From assembly GCA_022376515.1 (NCBI GenBank), contig WTXI01000029.1:1-64000 (forward strand): DNA of 64,000 nucleotides. The letters run 5' to 3'. Source of the stretch: Lactifluus volemus (Eukaryota > Basidiomycota > Agaricomycetes > Russulales > Russulaceae). Shown here piece after piece: positions 18,829 to 30,499 of this stretch (position 1 is its first letter; the number at the start of each line of letters is the position of its first letter). The position numbers were made by a program, and so were the translations under genes. The notes beneath the pieces are model-generated. The model worked only from the letters and a program-made list of their open reading frames with translations. It ran no database searches and was not told the DNA's origin.

Positions 18829-20888
18829 GGCAAAGGTGGTGAGTCCTTGGATATTGACGTCTCGGTACGGCTTTGCCTGAGGGAGGGATTGTCAAGCGAA
18901 AAGAGATGTCTGATCACGGTGGCATAATACTTTAGCCCAGTGGGGTCACGCGCATCATAAATTTCTTGTCTTATACACGTACCAGCTTGCAAGACGACAT
19001 GTACAAAAAGGCTCAAACAGTGGCGTCTTTGATTAAAATCCGTCTATACTAATGATTTAGATTAGTACAACATACTGCCTCAACATCCCCGCTCCTCTAT
19101 GCTTCGCAAACTCCCACACTAATGAGGGCAACACCGGCCCGCAGACTCCATTGATGAACGTTCGATGAACCCCCGGAAACTACTCGTACTTCCGCTTGAG
19201 AGCCCTCATCACCTCTTTCCACCCCTCGCCATGATTCTATTCTCCAAGCTTTACCACTCAGCCTATCCACCCACGTTCCGGATGTGATTCGCTGTCACCC
19301 TCAGCCGGGTGCTCCTCATATGATAATCTGTAGAAGCGAGGGAGAGCTACGGCCTTGCTTCTGTTATGCTCCCCTCTTGTTGGTGTCTGGTAGGTCTTCC
19401 TCCTTCCCAACCGCTTCCTTCTCTCGCTTATCACCTACACACATATATGTCATTGTCCGTTGTCTCAGCACTGTACCCTATCGTGTGCCCCTGGGATGCG
19501 AACGCCATCGCGATGGGCTGGACCCAGATGACTACGACATCAGCTATCTCTCGCTAGCCCTACCTGTTGCCAGTCCCGCAAATTATGGAGCTTCTATCAC
19601 TCTCAGCTGGACTCGTTTCGCCCCATTTCCATGCCTTATCACTCGAAGGTTTAATCAACACTTCAAAGTTCAACTGTTGTATGTCACCTTTCTACCTCTC
19701 TTTCTCATCCCCTGCACTTATATTCGCCTCACTTCGGCTCCAGTTTCGCCTTTGGATTCGCCCGTTTTGTAATCATTCTAGATTCCTGACCGCACCTCTC
19801 GGTCCACGTCGTACACCACGATGTTGTCTCGGCCGCATTTCCGCTCTCTCCAGCCTCGCGCCACACCTGTGCTCCCATCTCCCCCTCTTATCTGCTACGT
19901 GCTTCGTGTTTCACAGTTTTCTGTTTGGCTTGATCGCCTCGAGTCTCACTTTATTCCCCTATCCCATAGATCTGTGCTGTCTTTGTCATTCCAGCTTTAG
20001 ACAGCGTGCCGTGTTTTGCAGTGCGTCTAAGCCCTTAATTCTCCTTTTCTCTTCCTTTTTTCCTCATCTCCCGTTTCAACGCGTTTCGATAGTTGTGCCT
20101 CCCATGTACATAAAAACCTGCGGAATGTAAACTGAAGACCAATGATCTCTAGTTCACGTTCTCGTACTGACTTGCCTTGATCTCTCTCGAACTTATTCGT
20201 GGACGCCCAAGGTCCGCCTGGACAGTGACAGTGGGCCGTTCAACCCAGTTGATATTTTCTATGCAGTGAGCGTGCCGACGTCACAATACAGGGTAACATG
20301 GTACGTACTCCAGCGAGCACGGGCGAGTTCGTAGAGAGACAGAGGGGATGCCAAAAAGGGGAATGAAGGGGCTTGCGCGGGAAAACACTAGGACGCCCGC
20401 GAGAACGCCTAAGTCACAGAGCAAGAAGGAAAGCGTTTGGAAACGCCGTCTCGTAGCACCAGTAATAACAATCTAAAAGGAGTTAAGAAAGGTCAATAGT
20501 CTAGCATCTAAAAGTCCAAAGAAAGTGTCAAAGGTCCCAGTAGCGGGAGATACCTGTCGCACTGGCAAACCTAGACTTGGCTGGTCATGATGATACTACC
20601 TCCGCCTGCCCTCTTCACATTCGTTCAGCTTACACTCTTCGTCTTCGCCTCTCATTTGGTGGGAGAGCTCAAGAGATTTGCGAAATGCAGCGTAAGGGAC
20701 AAAGTCAGCGCCCCAGTGCCGCACCTGAAATTCCGGGATCTCCAAAGTCACGAGTCATGATATAGGCGAAGTGGATGAAGTTGACATTCTGACGTCTTAG
20801 ATTGCCTAATTCTAGATAGAGATAGTTACAAGTTTTTGACCATAGATGAATAACATTGATTGATATATTTCATGGATTCGATATTCTT
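18829..20888. other. No supported gene
   Basis: The upstream side of the WD40 gene comes first. 19280-20130 is pyrimidine-rich with long plus frames (162 and 187 aa) of Leu/Phe/Ser/Pro bias and no domain, probably chance frames. 20140-20880 shows no coding signal. Confidence 0.4.
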
Positions 20889-23765
20889 TTAAGTCGGTCG
20901 GCGGGTGCCACCTCCGGTTCCCATGCCACGAGACGTGGATGCAGCGCCCGGAATCGTCTTTGGCAGTGGGGGCCTTTGCGGGTCTGAGGCATCCTTATAC
21001 CGGGACGCTAGGCTAAAGGCAACTGAATAAAAGGATGTCTCCTAGTGACGTAGCGTCACATACCTTAGTATCCGAGAAGACAAAGTGAGTTCAACAGGCT
21101 TGCCGATGTTAAGCTCTCGACGCTCATACTCATCAAGAGTGGCAAGCCAGTCGGGTCGGTAAAAGTTGCGTGGAAGGCTGCGGACAGGGTCCTGATTCTC
21201 TACCTTGTTAGAGTCAATTCGGGCATGGGGGAACTTCCCGGGTCGGGGCCGCCCATTACTCCAGTGAGGTACAAGGGCCAGGGCATCCAGGACTCTCAAT
21301 ACGCCGGTGACTTCGTCCGACCTCCAGTTAAGTTTACGCACTACATAGCGTCGATGACCACGTGAGTGATCTGACTCATCCCCACTCATTCCGTCTATCC
21401 CCAACTTGTTCAGGTGAGGGGCGATGCCTCGCAGGTCTTCATATGCCGCTAGAACTTCGCCTCGCCGTTGGGCAATCTATACAACATATGTCAGCACAGA
21501 ACTCAGTTCTTTTACATCATGATGTCTCCGAGTCATGCTTACTCCTTGTTTACGCGTCCTGCGGGCGCTTGTCGAACAGGCTTCAATCTCCATTTGTGTG
21601 TTGGTTGGGGTTGAGTTGATGCGCCTGTACTGGTTCTTGAGCGTACGCAAGTGGACCTTAAAGCAATCCGCCAAGTCTTTGCGCTTGAACTGACGCCCCC
21701 TTTTTTGGATATATTCTTTCGAAAACACATGAGCGGCACGATCATTCCACTGACATGCCAGAGATCCAGATAATTGCACACGAAAGTCCGCCGGGGTTGG
21801 CCCTCCAATTCTTCTCTTCTCGAATCGTGTGAGGCAGTCGCTTGATGGTGTAGGGATTGGTGACTTCTTGCTCACCCTCTTCAACAGCGTCATGGCAAAT
21901 TTACGAACTTCCTCCTGTCCGCACATAAGTATGAGCGTTTGGTCTAGAACAGTGGATTGGAAACATACCTTCAATGTTAGGTTTTCTCGACTGTGATGCG
22001 TTGGAATAAGCGAGCGGGCCTTTTTCCCATGGCTCCGGATCCCGCGAGTGTGGCCTTGTTCTAACCCAGCACCACTGGCACTGGCACGAAGCATGTGCTT
22101 CAGGATAATCTGAACGTCGCCCTTTGTACAAGGTGAATTCTGGAGAAACGTCATACTCTATAGTTATTTCCGTCTGACAACCTGCGCACCTGGGGCTGTT
22201 TCTGAATATACTCGATGTCTCTGGCCTTACAAGTTGTCAGCCAGTGCAGTGCAGTCAAGGTAACAAACCCGACTACGCACCAGAGAGGCAAGTAGCTTCT
22301 TACGACCAGGGGTGGGACCATACCTGTTGCTGTCCGCGTCGGAGTCCTCTGCACTGGTGTCGTTTGCGTCGCTATTGTCCACGTCGCAGTGGCCAATAAT
22401 GTCCTCTACCGTATCGTTGTCGGGGTCACCCATCTCCTCGTCCTCCTCGCCACTTATCTCCTCATACTCACCATCCACCTCGTCCTCCCCATCCATTTCC
22501 TCGTCGTCTCCATCCATTTCCTCGTCATCTCCATCCATTTCCTCGTCATCTCCATCCATTTCCTCGTCGTCTCCATCCATTTCCTCGTCATCTCCATCCA
22601 TTTCCTCGTCATCTCCATCCATTTCCTCGTCGTCTCCATCCATTTCCTCGTCGTCTCCATCCATTTCCTCGTCGTCTCCATCCATTTCCTCGTCCTCCCC
22701 GACCTCCCCATCCATCTCCTCGTCCTCCTGGCCGTTTATCCCTTCATATTCCCTGTCATCTTCCTCGTCACCGCCCATCTCCTCTCTATCCCGTGGGTCA
22801 ATTGTATCCACACTGGCATCAGATGACGGACTTGGACTTTGCAGGCTGTTGTCCACCGGTGGGAGGCCGGACCATTCTTCCCAGGTGCAAGCGTCGCTCG
22901 TCAATGCAGTGGGAGGGACCGCGATCGTCGTCCCCTCCTGTGGTAGCAAATGTACTGGTTGATGTCCCGGATCTGACTGAGGCAGGCCGGATGGTTCGTC
23001 TTCTTCCCCATGCTCGTCTTCTTCCGTACGCTCGTCTTCCTCCCCACGCTCGTCTTCTTCCCCAGTGCCACCACCATCACCCAACACTGAAGCTCCATCT
23101 GCGCTGTTTATGGAAAGGTTACCGGTGTCCGCTATTGCCCCCTCCTGTGTTGGTGAATATATTATAAGCATGCTGGAAGTCAACTGTGGCAGCACGTACA
23201 TAACAATTAGGTGACGCAATCTCCGCTGCGGTGGGCTTGTCTTGAACAGGACAGACACTCGATGACGACGATGGAGCGATAGGACCCAAGAGCGCTTCAC
23301 ATTCATCGGTGTGAGGTGGGCTCAAGTCAGCAGCGGGGGTGGCTGCATCATCATCTGGTTGCAAACCTCGCTCGACGGCCTCAGTATCGTCCTGGGACAA
23401 CAATGAGACAGTCAATGCAGACGGACAAGATGCTGTTGATCTTCTCATCATACCTCTTCGCCACTCAGGGATGCCATATCTATAGGCTTGTCGACGTTGT
23501 CGTCCATCTCCGCAGCGTGCCGCTGCTCAACTTCGGATTTGATGGTAGTCCTCGTCGCCCATGGAAATTTAACAAAGAAGGGGGTTTCACCCCAGCTTAG
23601 CTTCCAGCGTTTTGTTGCCCTTCTGTCAACCTGTGGGTTCTCTGGCGGTTTGTTTCCAGAGCCTGGCATAGGAGTCACGGTATCGCATGATGATTCTGAA
23701 CTCGATGAATTCCGCCTGCGTTTCTTTGCACCAGAGTTGCCAGGAGTCTCAAGCAGAGGTGGCAT
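20889..23765 (-). CDS. Acidic lineage-specific protein, 833 aa, unknown function
   Basis: Eight exons join in phase: 23765-23454, 23391-23200, 23144-22281, 22225-22190, 22157-21969, 21914-21543, 21476-21064 and 21012-20889. Intron 4 (22189-22158) is only 32 bp; the others are 51-66 bp. The N-terminus has a basic AKKRRRN nuclear-signal-like stretch. Residues about 250-380 are an acidic region with around ten EEMDGDD heptads. The C-terminal half carries GPTPADFRVQLSGSLACQWN, HVFSKEYIQKRGRQF, FKVHLRTLKNQYRRI, GIDGMSGDESD and VRKLNWRSDEV with SLPRNFYRPDWL. This motif order is, as I recall, a recurrent Agaricomycete orphan family often near transposons; its role is unknown. No lesion is visible. 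Confidence 0.7.
22487..22690 (-). repeat. 21-bp minisatellite in coding sequence
   Basis: About ten units of CCATCCATTTCCTCGTCGTC plus one base, with units alternating at TCGTCGTCT/TCGTCATCT, encode the EEMDGDD heptads on the minus strand. The 21-bp period keeps the frame, so copy number can vary without breaking the gene. Confidence 0.9.
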
Positions 23766-24770
23766 ATCAGTTTCTTGTTTGGTCCGAAGTCAGCGGGAGA
23801 GGTAAACCACGAAGCCAGAAAAAAAAACGTAAAAGGGCAGCAACACAAACTTTAATCGGAGGTGGGTGGCATATATACGGCCATGGCGACATACAATGAA
23901 AGGAAAGGCTTCACAATATAGGCCTGCCTTTACACTTACAAGGTCGGAAAGTGATTAATCAGTGATTGATTATGCCCTGTGATCGAGCCCCACGCCACTG
24001 TCCGCTACTGCGTGTGCATGCAGACCATAGTAAATGATCCCAAGGCCACAAGTTGTGCGTCGTGCGTCATTCATAGCATGCATACAGGAAAAAAAATTCA
24101 AAGTAAGCAAACCATCATAGGGATCATGCGCTACAAGGGCATCCACGGTGTGAAAAGTGGAGGCTTCGGACGCGGAGATAAGACGCAAATCTGATCTTAT
24201 CAGAGGCGATCTCTTGCAAGAAAGCAAAATCTTAACGGACATGAGGCAGACCAAGACCCGAAAGAACCCGTTGGACACGAGGTGGGGCGGAGGGAAGGTG
24301 GGGTTGATAGCTTGGCACTCCGAAGATTTAGGGTATTACCCGAAGGAGCGGAACAGCAAAGGCTGATTAAGCGCTGATTGCTGAGCCAATTGCAACGGTG
24401 GTCGTCTGGCGTTCATTGGTAGAGCCACTCCCCATGTCCAGCAACGCCACCGGGTCCTGAGTCTCAGGATCACCCGCAGCTTATAATTATGTACAAAGTC
24501 ATTGAACATTAAATCACAGATCGCAGAGGTTGCCGTCACGCCATTGTGCAAACAAGGATAAATATGGCCATAGCAATACTCGACTTCGTTGTCTGTCACG
24601 CTGTCCCTACTGTACCCAGATGTACACATCGACCGACTTGCGAGTGTTCATTGTGGTCGTCTCACTTTCATTTCCATGCTGTATACCATGTCTCGGCAGT
24701 TCCGGAGTTTATGACAGTCCACCTGAGGCCTGAGGCCTGAGGGCTCGTCATTCCGACAACCAGCGATCCG
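23766..24770. other. No supported gene
   Basis: The upstream side of the acidic gene, then AT-balanced sequence with short frames only. No domain, repeat family or RNA gene was recognised. Confidence 0.4.
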
Positions 24771-24789
24771 GTGCGAGCGTCCGCTTTAT

Positions 24790-26734
24790 TTTCCCTCAGG
24801 TTATTTCTGATGCACATGATCCAGATTACACAACCAAGTGCCGAAAAGTGGATGACTGCGATGGCGCCCTCTCATTTGTGCAGTCGCTCGCCTGGGGCGA
24901 CTGCACCTCAGAACACCGTGTGCCGAAGGGCTGTTGCTCCAGGCGAGCGGGCTTCTACCCCATAAGCTTTATTGCCTCTTGAATTGCCACGGAGATGATG
25001 GCCTAGTCGAAGGCCATCAGTATTGTAGGCGGCGAGGACAATGTTGTCTCCATCAAATTCAATATTGCTGGCATGCAACCTCGTCCGAGCAGGATAGGAA
25101 GTTGACTGAGGAACCTTTTGTGAATGACGTGAAGAGTAAGATGCCCTTTGGAGTCATTTTGCGCCCATGTCTTACGGTTTGGCAGATATCTGTGGCAGTC
25201 TTCTTGAATGCGGGACGGGCCATGAATCCTGGTCCGGATGTCCAGTGGTGGGAGTTTGACGGGTCTGGGATATCATCCAGAAACACGAAAATGGATATAC
25301 CGTGACTTATGCTCGGCTTCACAGCATCGAGTAAAATGAATCCGTGCGCTTCAACGATGCAGGCAGCTGTCCGCTCCATCTTCGTCCTGTTTGCTTGGCA
25401 GCCATATCCCCTTCTGCCAGCCCGTTCGTGGCTACATCCCAACCTCCGCCTACTACTTCCAACCCGCCTGACCAGTCTGCGTCATCTTCTGCTCTTACTC
25501 CGTCATCTTCGACACCGGCTGAGGACCCGCAGGTCGGCTTGTCGGCCTCTTTCAAACCACCCCGCGCTCCCCTACCAGCTCCTCCCTGCCGTCTTCTGGG
25601 GGCCTGCACTGACTCGGACTACCCCCAATCCAAGCTTCAGCCACCTCAGGCCCCTGTATCCGCCTCCAGTCCTGAAATGCCAAGCTCAATCAACGTAGGA
25701 GTAATGTGCTATCGATCAGCGCGCCCATTTGTTACTGGTTCAGGGTTTCACTCAGGGTTTCATCCAGCCCTCCAATGGCCACCGCTTGTTACTGGCTTAA
25801 GTTATCAAAGTACTACCCAGGGTTTCAGTCAGCCCTCAAATGCCCATTTCAAGCGCTCCTGGTACTTCTTCCTCTGCATTTGGTGGGATAACTTTGGGCC
25901 CTCTATCTGCGTGAGTTCAAATCAACATTTTCCTTCTGATTAATATCCTAAATCCCATATCCCTGGATAGTTCATCCTCTGCCCCTGTTATATCATTTCC
26001 CTCGCCTACTGCTGGCTCGGTTTCTGGGACGGGCACCCTTCCTTCGCCGGTGTCCTGTTGGGTGTGCCTGTCCAGAGCCCTTCAATTCTACTCACACTCG
26101 ATAACCCCAACGCTCCTATAACGACGTTGTCCTTCCTTGAGCCCTCCAGTGCTCCTACAGGTCTAGTATCGGTGGAACTCGATGCTAGTCATTTGGCTGG
26201 GGATGCCATCGCGGCCGTTTCAGTCAACTCCCGAATTCCCTGGGTATTTGTCACGGAAAAATAGTGTCAGGGTCAACTATTTCTCTGCCAGTGGATTCCG
26301 ATTCCTATTTCGACAACGCTTAATATTTCGTTGGAAGAGGTCCAGTGCCTTTGTACCGAGATCTCGGATCGCCCTTTTCCGACCTCGCAGATACCTTCGA
26401 TCGATCGCTTAGCATCACTTCGGTGCAGGATCCCAACGCGATACCCGGGACCCCAATTGTTGGTGGCCCCAGCAAGAACAACTCACGAACGGATGCGATC
26501 ACCTGTGTCCTCAGCGCACTTGGTGGTCTCATATTCATCATCCTCGGTGTGCTCGTCTTCTGTAGTGTCAAGCGCAGCCGTGAGTTGCGTCACCGAAGGC
26601 TGTGCGATCCCAACATGCCGAATGATCTATACCCAGACCCCATTGGCCGTGACTTTGACCAGGATAGTGTGGGTAGGCAACGCAGGCGGAGTTTCTACTT
26701 TGTGGAGAACAGTTTGCGTGGACCGGTGGTGTAG
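24790..26734 (+). pseudogene. Decayed single-pass membrane protein gene
   Basis: Coding-like pieces follow each other on the plus strand. A Cys-rich piece (24800-24970: KCRKVDDCDGALSFVQSLAW, then GDCTSEHRVPKGCCSRR) is followed by a piece ending NESVRFNDAGSCPLHLRP that runs into a long Ser/Pro/Thr-rich frame (25344-25943). A 26058-26264 piece follows (SPSILLTLDNPNAPITTLSF). The C-terminus (26345-26734) has a clear transmembrane helix, ITCVLSALGGLIFIILGVLV, preceded by NNSRTD and followed by basic KRSRELRHRR. The layout is that of a cell-surface protein with a glycosylated stalk and one TM. An in-frame TAA at 25332 (likely from CAA) and frame changes suggest a pseudogene, though unresolved introns could explain some breaks. 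The family is unknown. Confidence 0.45.
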
Positions 26735-27229
26735 GTGGCACAGGCGCAGAGATACCAGACGGAATACAGTTATCGCACCAGCCCCGAGAGCATGCGCGAG
26801 CGCAGAGGCCCAGTAGTGCCTGGGGCTATCTCGGCGCCGATTCTGACGCAGAGCAATCTCGATTGATGAGCCGGTAGGAAGAAGTCAGGCGAAAATGTAT
26901 GCAGTAACTTATTCGAACAGTTTTTTCTGCTGCGTTGTAATGGACAATTTCACGTTCTTAACAGAAGAGCGCCGCAGCTGTCGGGCCCACTCGAAGGCCG
27001 GCTGCGACGACGTCAGCGCGAATAGCAGCAAGAACCCCGCCATTTGCCGTCATTAGCACGCCATCCCTGCCGCTCCGCGATGCCGCTGCCAACGCTGCTC
27101 ACGCTCGCACGCAAGATCAACCAGGACGGTGCCTGTATAAGCACTTGATTGGACTCCGCGTTCAACATATATATGCTACAGTAGAATTGTTAGTAATGCG
27201 ACTGGCTGCTACTGTTATGAAAAAGACTA
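26735..27229. other. No supported gene
   Basis: The 3' flanks of two converging genes. No coding frame or repeat was recognised. Confidence 0.4.
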
Positions 27230-28652
27230 TCAACCCTGCAGATACTGCCAACCCTCATTACGATGCCGAGCCCAACCTGGCCTTGTATATCTGGCATTAT
27301 CGTATAGAGTTTTTGGCTCCAAAGTATATGAGATGACAATAGCGACCAATGCAACAATGGTTGATAGCATGTACAGTAGCTTCTGATGTGAACGCCTGTA
27401 TCGCATAGATGTCTTGCTCTCTAGTTGTTCCTCCGCCCCAGGCGCCGTGGGTTCACTGGCAGAAATGTTTGTGTCGGTAGTAACACCCAATTGTTCTCCT
27501 GGTTGTCAATTACACTTAGACCCACGAACGGAAGGCTCAGAGCTCACCACCACGTTGATCTATCTCATCTTGCAGCGCTTGCTCAAGTAGCGTGCAATGC
27601 CGCTCCCACTCCTCAGCTTCTTGCTCGAATGATTGGATCTTGTTATGAAGCGCTGCTATCTCTAAATGATAGATATTTTCAGCTTCCTCACGCGCCTCCT
27701 ATTCCACCTGTCATGCACCACGACAATCGCTCAGAGACGTTGCAAGGCATACCAATAAGAAATTTTGTTGTGGTATCAGGCTGCTTTGAGCAGCTTGCAC
27801 AGCCTTTTGCGCAAGAGGCCGTACACTCAACAACTTGGGCACACTCCCTGAATTCCTGTTAAAAGATAACCCAAAACCTGAGAATCTCAAACTTACCACA
27901 TTCTTTGCAACATTCCGCACCATGAGGCGATCGACTCTTCATCCTATCCTTATCCGTTTGCCGCAATTCCCGCTCGCGCTGTGACAATTCTGACGACAAG
28001 TCAGACACTTCTCTGTCTTTTGCTGACAGCCGCTTCTTAAGTGCATCAAACTCTGCTCTGTAAACCATTGCTGCAGCTCTGTCCTTTTCAGCCTTCTTTA
28101 AATCCTCTTTACATGTTTCAAGTTGAAGGTTTAAGTCCTCGACAAAAGAGTGGGTGGCTTTGTGTCTTTCCTCTTCAAGCTTCAGCTTCTGCAGTGAGTT
28201 GTTAGTGCAACTAGAATAGGGATGATCAAAAAGGTAGCGTACTTGTTCTAGGGCATCATATTGTGTGTTATCCCCCAGGGGGGAAACACGGTTTGGCTCA
28301 AAACACGCAAGGTCAGCATGAGGCCATAGAAGATCACTATGTCATTCTTACTGTGAGATTATCCCAATAGGCCAAGCTAGAGCAATCTGACACTGAATGT
28401 GTTCTGAGGTTCTTGACAGTTTTGAGGCCTGTTCATTGGCGAGTAAGACCACCAGGAATCGGTTGCGGAGAGGTGAGAACTAGCTGACACTGAGAACAGT
28501 TGGCCACTGCTTCCTCTACCTCTGTCATGGTTGTTTCTGGGGTGGGGAAATGGGTCAGAATAAGATGTGTTGTGATGATGATGAAAAAAAAAGTAACCTA
28601 TTACATGGCACCAATCCCGAACTCGTTCTGGATCTATGTTGTTCTGAGTCAT
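27230..28652 (-). CDS. Coiled-coil protein with C-terminal membrane helix
   Basis: Exon-like segments on the minus strand run from the ATG at 28652 (MTQNNIDPERVRDWCHVI) through EVEEAVANCSQCQLVL and NRVSPLGDNTQYDALEQ to a long heptad-rich region (KLKLEEERHKATHSFVEDLN ... DFDALKK-type repeats, about 28190-27905). A second helical piece (EIAALHNKIQSFEQEAEEWE) follows, then a C-terminal exon with the transmembrane helix LLYMLSTIVALVAIVISYTL and a short tail. Most junctions are clean gt-ag with matching phase. The stretch 27710-27900 could not be joined in phase and may hold a lesion or a missed exon. A membrane-anchored coiled-coil tether is the simplest reading; no family is recognised. Confidence 0.45.
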
Positions 28653-29040
28653 TGAAGGAGTATGCGAGACACTTAGATCAATTCTGAGCTTCAATTGGGA
28701 ACCCAAGAGACCACAAGTGTGAAGAAAAGAGACCACGGTGATCACACACCGTTAGAAGAAGCGAGACAAAGGAAGATTGGAATTTGGAAAGGAGGGTCGA
28801 GGTTGTACGTTGCCACCCTCATGCAACTAGCTCCCCATGGCCACCTGTTTCGGTGGGTAACTACGCTTCTCCGCTCTCCTGTGTCTCACTCAGTAGCTCA
28901 CAGGGTCCCGCTCTACCGCGGCCTGCCAAATTTAGCGAGCGCTGCTCCCAGTCAGGAGTCAAACCCGTGATAGTGGAAGTGTCCGAGTCTGGGTTTGTTG
29001 GATCCTCCACCCTTTTCTCGTCCTCTTTCGAGCTACTTTC
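28653..29040. other. No supported gene; divergent upstream region
   Basis: Lies between the start of the coiled-coil gene (minus) and the start of a transposon ORF relic (plus). No recognised motif. Confidence 0.35.
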
Positions 29041-29043
29041 CAC

Positions 29044-29858
29044 ATGCCTGACAATGAGAGCACCGGATCGCAAACGCAGGAGTCGGTGTCGTCACAAGTC
29101 CCCATTCCCTTCTCTGCTACTCAGAATGACTCAGGACACCCAGATCGCATGTCAAGAACCGGCGCCATGGTCAGACTCTTTCGTCGAGTCGACCAGGAAC
29201 GAGCACAACCTGGACGACAATATCCATCGATCCCTCGCAACGTACATCGACTCGCTTAAAAACGTCCAATGGGAAAACAATCAGGCGGCGCAAAACGTGG
29301 TCAAACAGCGACCCCATGTTTTCGTGGGTCTTGACGAACGGGACGATGAGGTGGATGAGAACGCACAACGACCTCAGCATCGAAAGCGACGTCGTGGCGA
29401 TGACGACGATACAGACGACGGGAGGGGAGAGAGAATCGACCTATCCCTTATCCTATTTGAAAAACCTGACTCAACCACACAAATTGATGTTTGGAAGCTT
29501 ATATTACCGCCAAGCTCCAAAAAAACTACGCCCACGATCCCGCGCGATCAAGCGCAAACTCCTTGCCAATCAACGACGCCCAGATTTCCCCACCTCGTTA
29601 TGGAGCGACGTTATATCAAACTCATTCGTCGACCTCAATCGGGTGTTTGACTTCCGGAGGAGTGCGTGGGATCGGTACCAAGGGGCAGTCCTGTTCCTCT
29701 ACCCTCATAGGACGCGAGAACTCACTGACTACGCCAAAGACATCGTTGATACCTTCATCGCCGTCCCGGGATCACCCGACCGCGTTATCCTCTACAATAA
29801 ACGCGTCCGGACCCGCGTCGCGGAGAGCATTGGACTCCCTTCTGACACAGCCACATGA
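29044..29858 (+). pseudogene. Transposon-associated ORF relic
   Basis: Coding moves through all three plus frames. Frame 1 starts MPDNESTGSQTQESV; frame 2 carries NIHRSLATYIDSLKNVQWEN and an acidic GDDDDTDDGRGE stretch; frame 3 ends with FPTSLWSDVISNSFVDLNRV, FDFRRSAWDR and PHRTRELTDYAKDIVDTF. The frame-3 pattern (WNNV-like, VDLDHVF, AWDRA, FPHRTQEL) is a common mushroom transposon-linked ORF as I remember it; about 40 residues are missing between LNRVF and AWDR. At least two frameshifts make it a dead copy. It faces the CCT3 fragment tail to tail. Confidence 0.5.
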
Positions 29859-29911
29859 CACTCAGTTCGAGGATTTTTCACGAAAGGAGTGGCGAAGGCC
29901 CAATCTCCGAC

Positions 29912-30422
29912 CAGCTTTAACACTAGCAGACTCGTAGAGCTTGTACGACTTCATATCCACAATCTCACCCGTCTCGCCATCAATGCACCACGGTTGTTCT
30001 CCGCCAGCATGTTTTGCCTAAAACTAGTCGTCAAAAAAGGAGGGAAGTAAAAGAATGAGCAAGCGGCGAAGGGATGGAGACGCACGCGAAGTGCCGTGAG
30101 GGCCCAAATAGCGTTCCCTCCCGCATTCTGCACGAGTGTGCATGGGATGACCTCGAGCGCGTCTGCGACAGCACGGAATGGGCCCGCCTCGACGCCCGTC
30201 GCTGCCCGAGCGCGCGCATACAGGGCTCCAGAGACGGCCCATCTCGACCGCTCCGCCGCCATGAACGAGCATCGGGTTGAACACGACATTTCGCGCGACA
30301 GACATCGCATCAGTAAGGTTGCAGTCTATCTCGTTCAGTATGTCTTTGGACGGTCCGTGAAGGAGGATGGTGCATGCTTTTGGGGTTGTGCATTTGGTCA
30401 GGAAGGCGAAGTATCTGTAATT
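29912..30422 (-). pseudogene. CCT3 (chaperonin TCP-1 gamma) fragment
   Basis: Minus-strand exons read YFAFLTKCTTPKACTILLHG, PSKDILNEIDCNLTDAMSVA, RNVVFNPMLVHGGGAVEM, then after a frame change GVEAGPFRAVADALEVIPCT and LVQNAGGNAIWALTALR. A normal intron (gtgcgt...tttag) leads to AKHAGGEQPWCIDGETGEIV, DMKSYKLYESASVKAG. This is the C-terminal half of the CCT gamma subunit of the cytosolic chaperonin. The N-terminal half and the very end are missing, and the frame breaks near 30240. The retained intron shows a DNA-level copy. At 30423 the sequence passes straight into a CACTA exon relic. Confidence 0.85.
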
Positions 30423-30475
30423 CCTGGATTGGATCCTGATTGACTTTGGAAAGTCGGTAGATTGTGAGTCAGAGT
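30423..30475 (-). repeat. Relic of a CACTA transposase exon
   Basis: About 53 bp matching 46575-46627, which is exon 3 of the CACTA gene in this window (AATCTACCGACTTT ... GTCAATCAGGATCCAATCCAG on the minus strand). It sits exactly between the CCT3 and M20 fragments. Confidence 0.7.
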
Positions 30476-30499
30476 ACTAGCAGATGGCAGAACAGTGAT

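Noticed and set aside
19284..20130. 162-aa and 187-aa plus frames
   Set aside because: Pyrimidine-rich DNA gives Leu/Ser/Phe-rich frames; no homologue or splice logic.
22312..22962. 216-aa plus frame rich in Ser and Pro
   Set aside because: It is the antisense shadow of the EEMDGDD minisatellite in the minus-strand gene.
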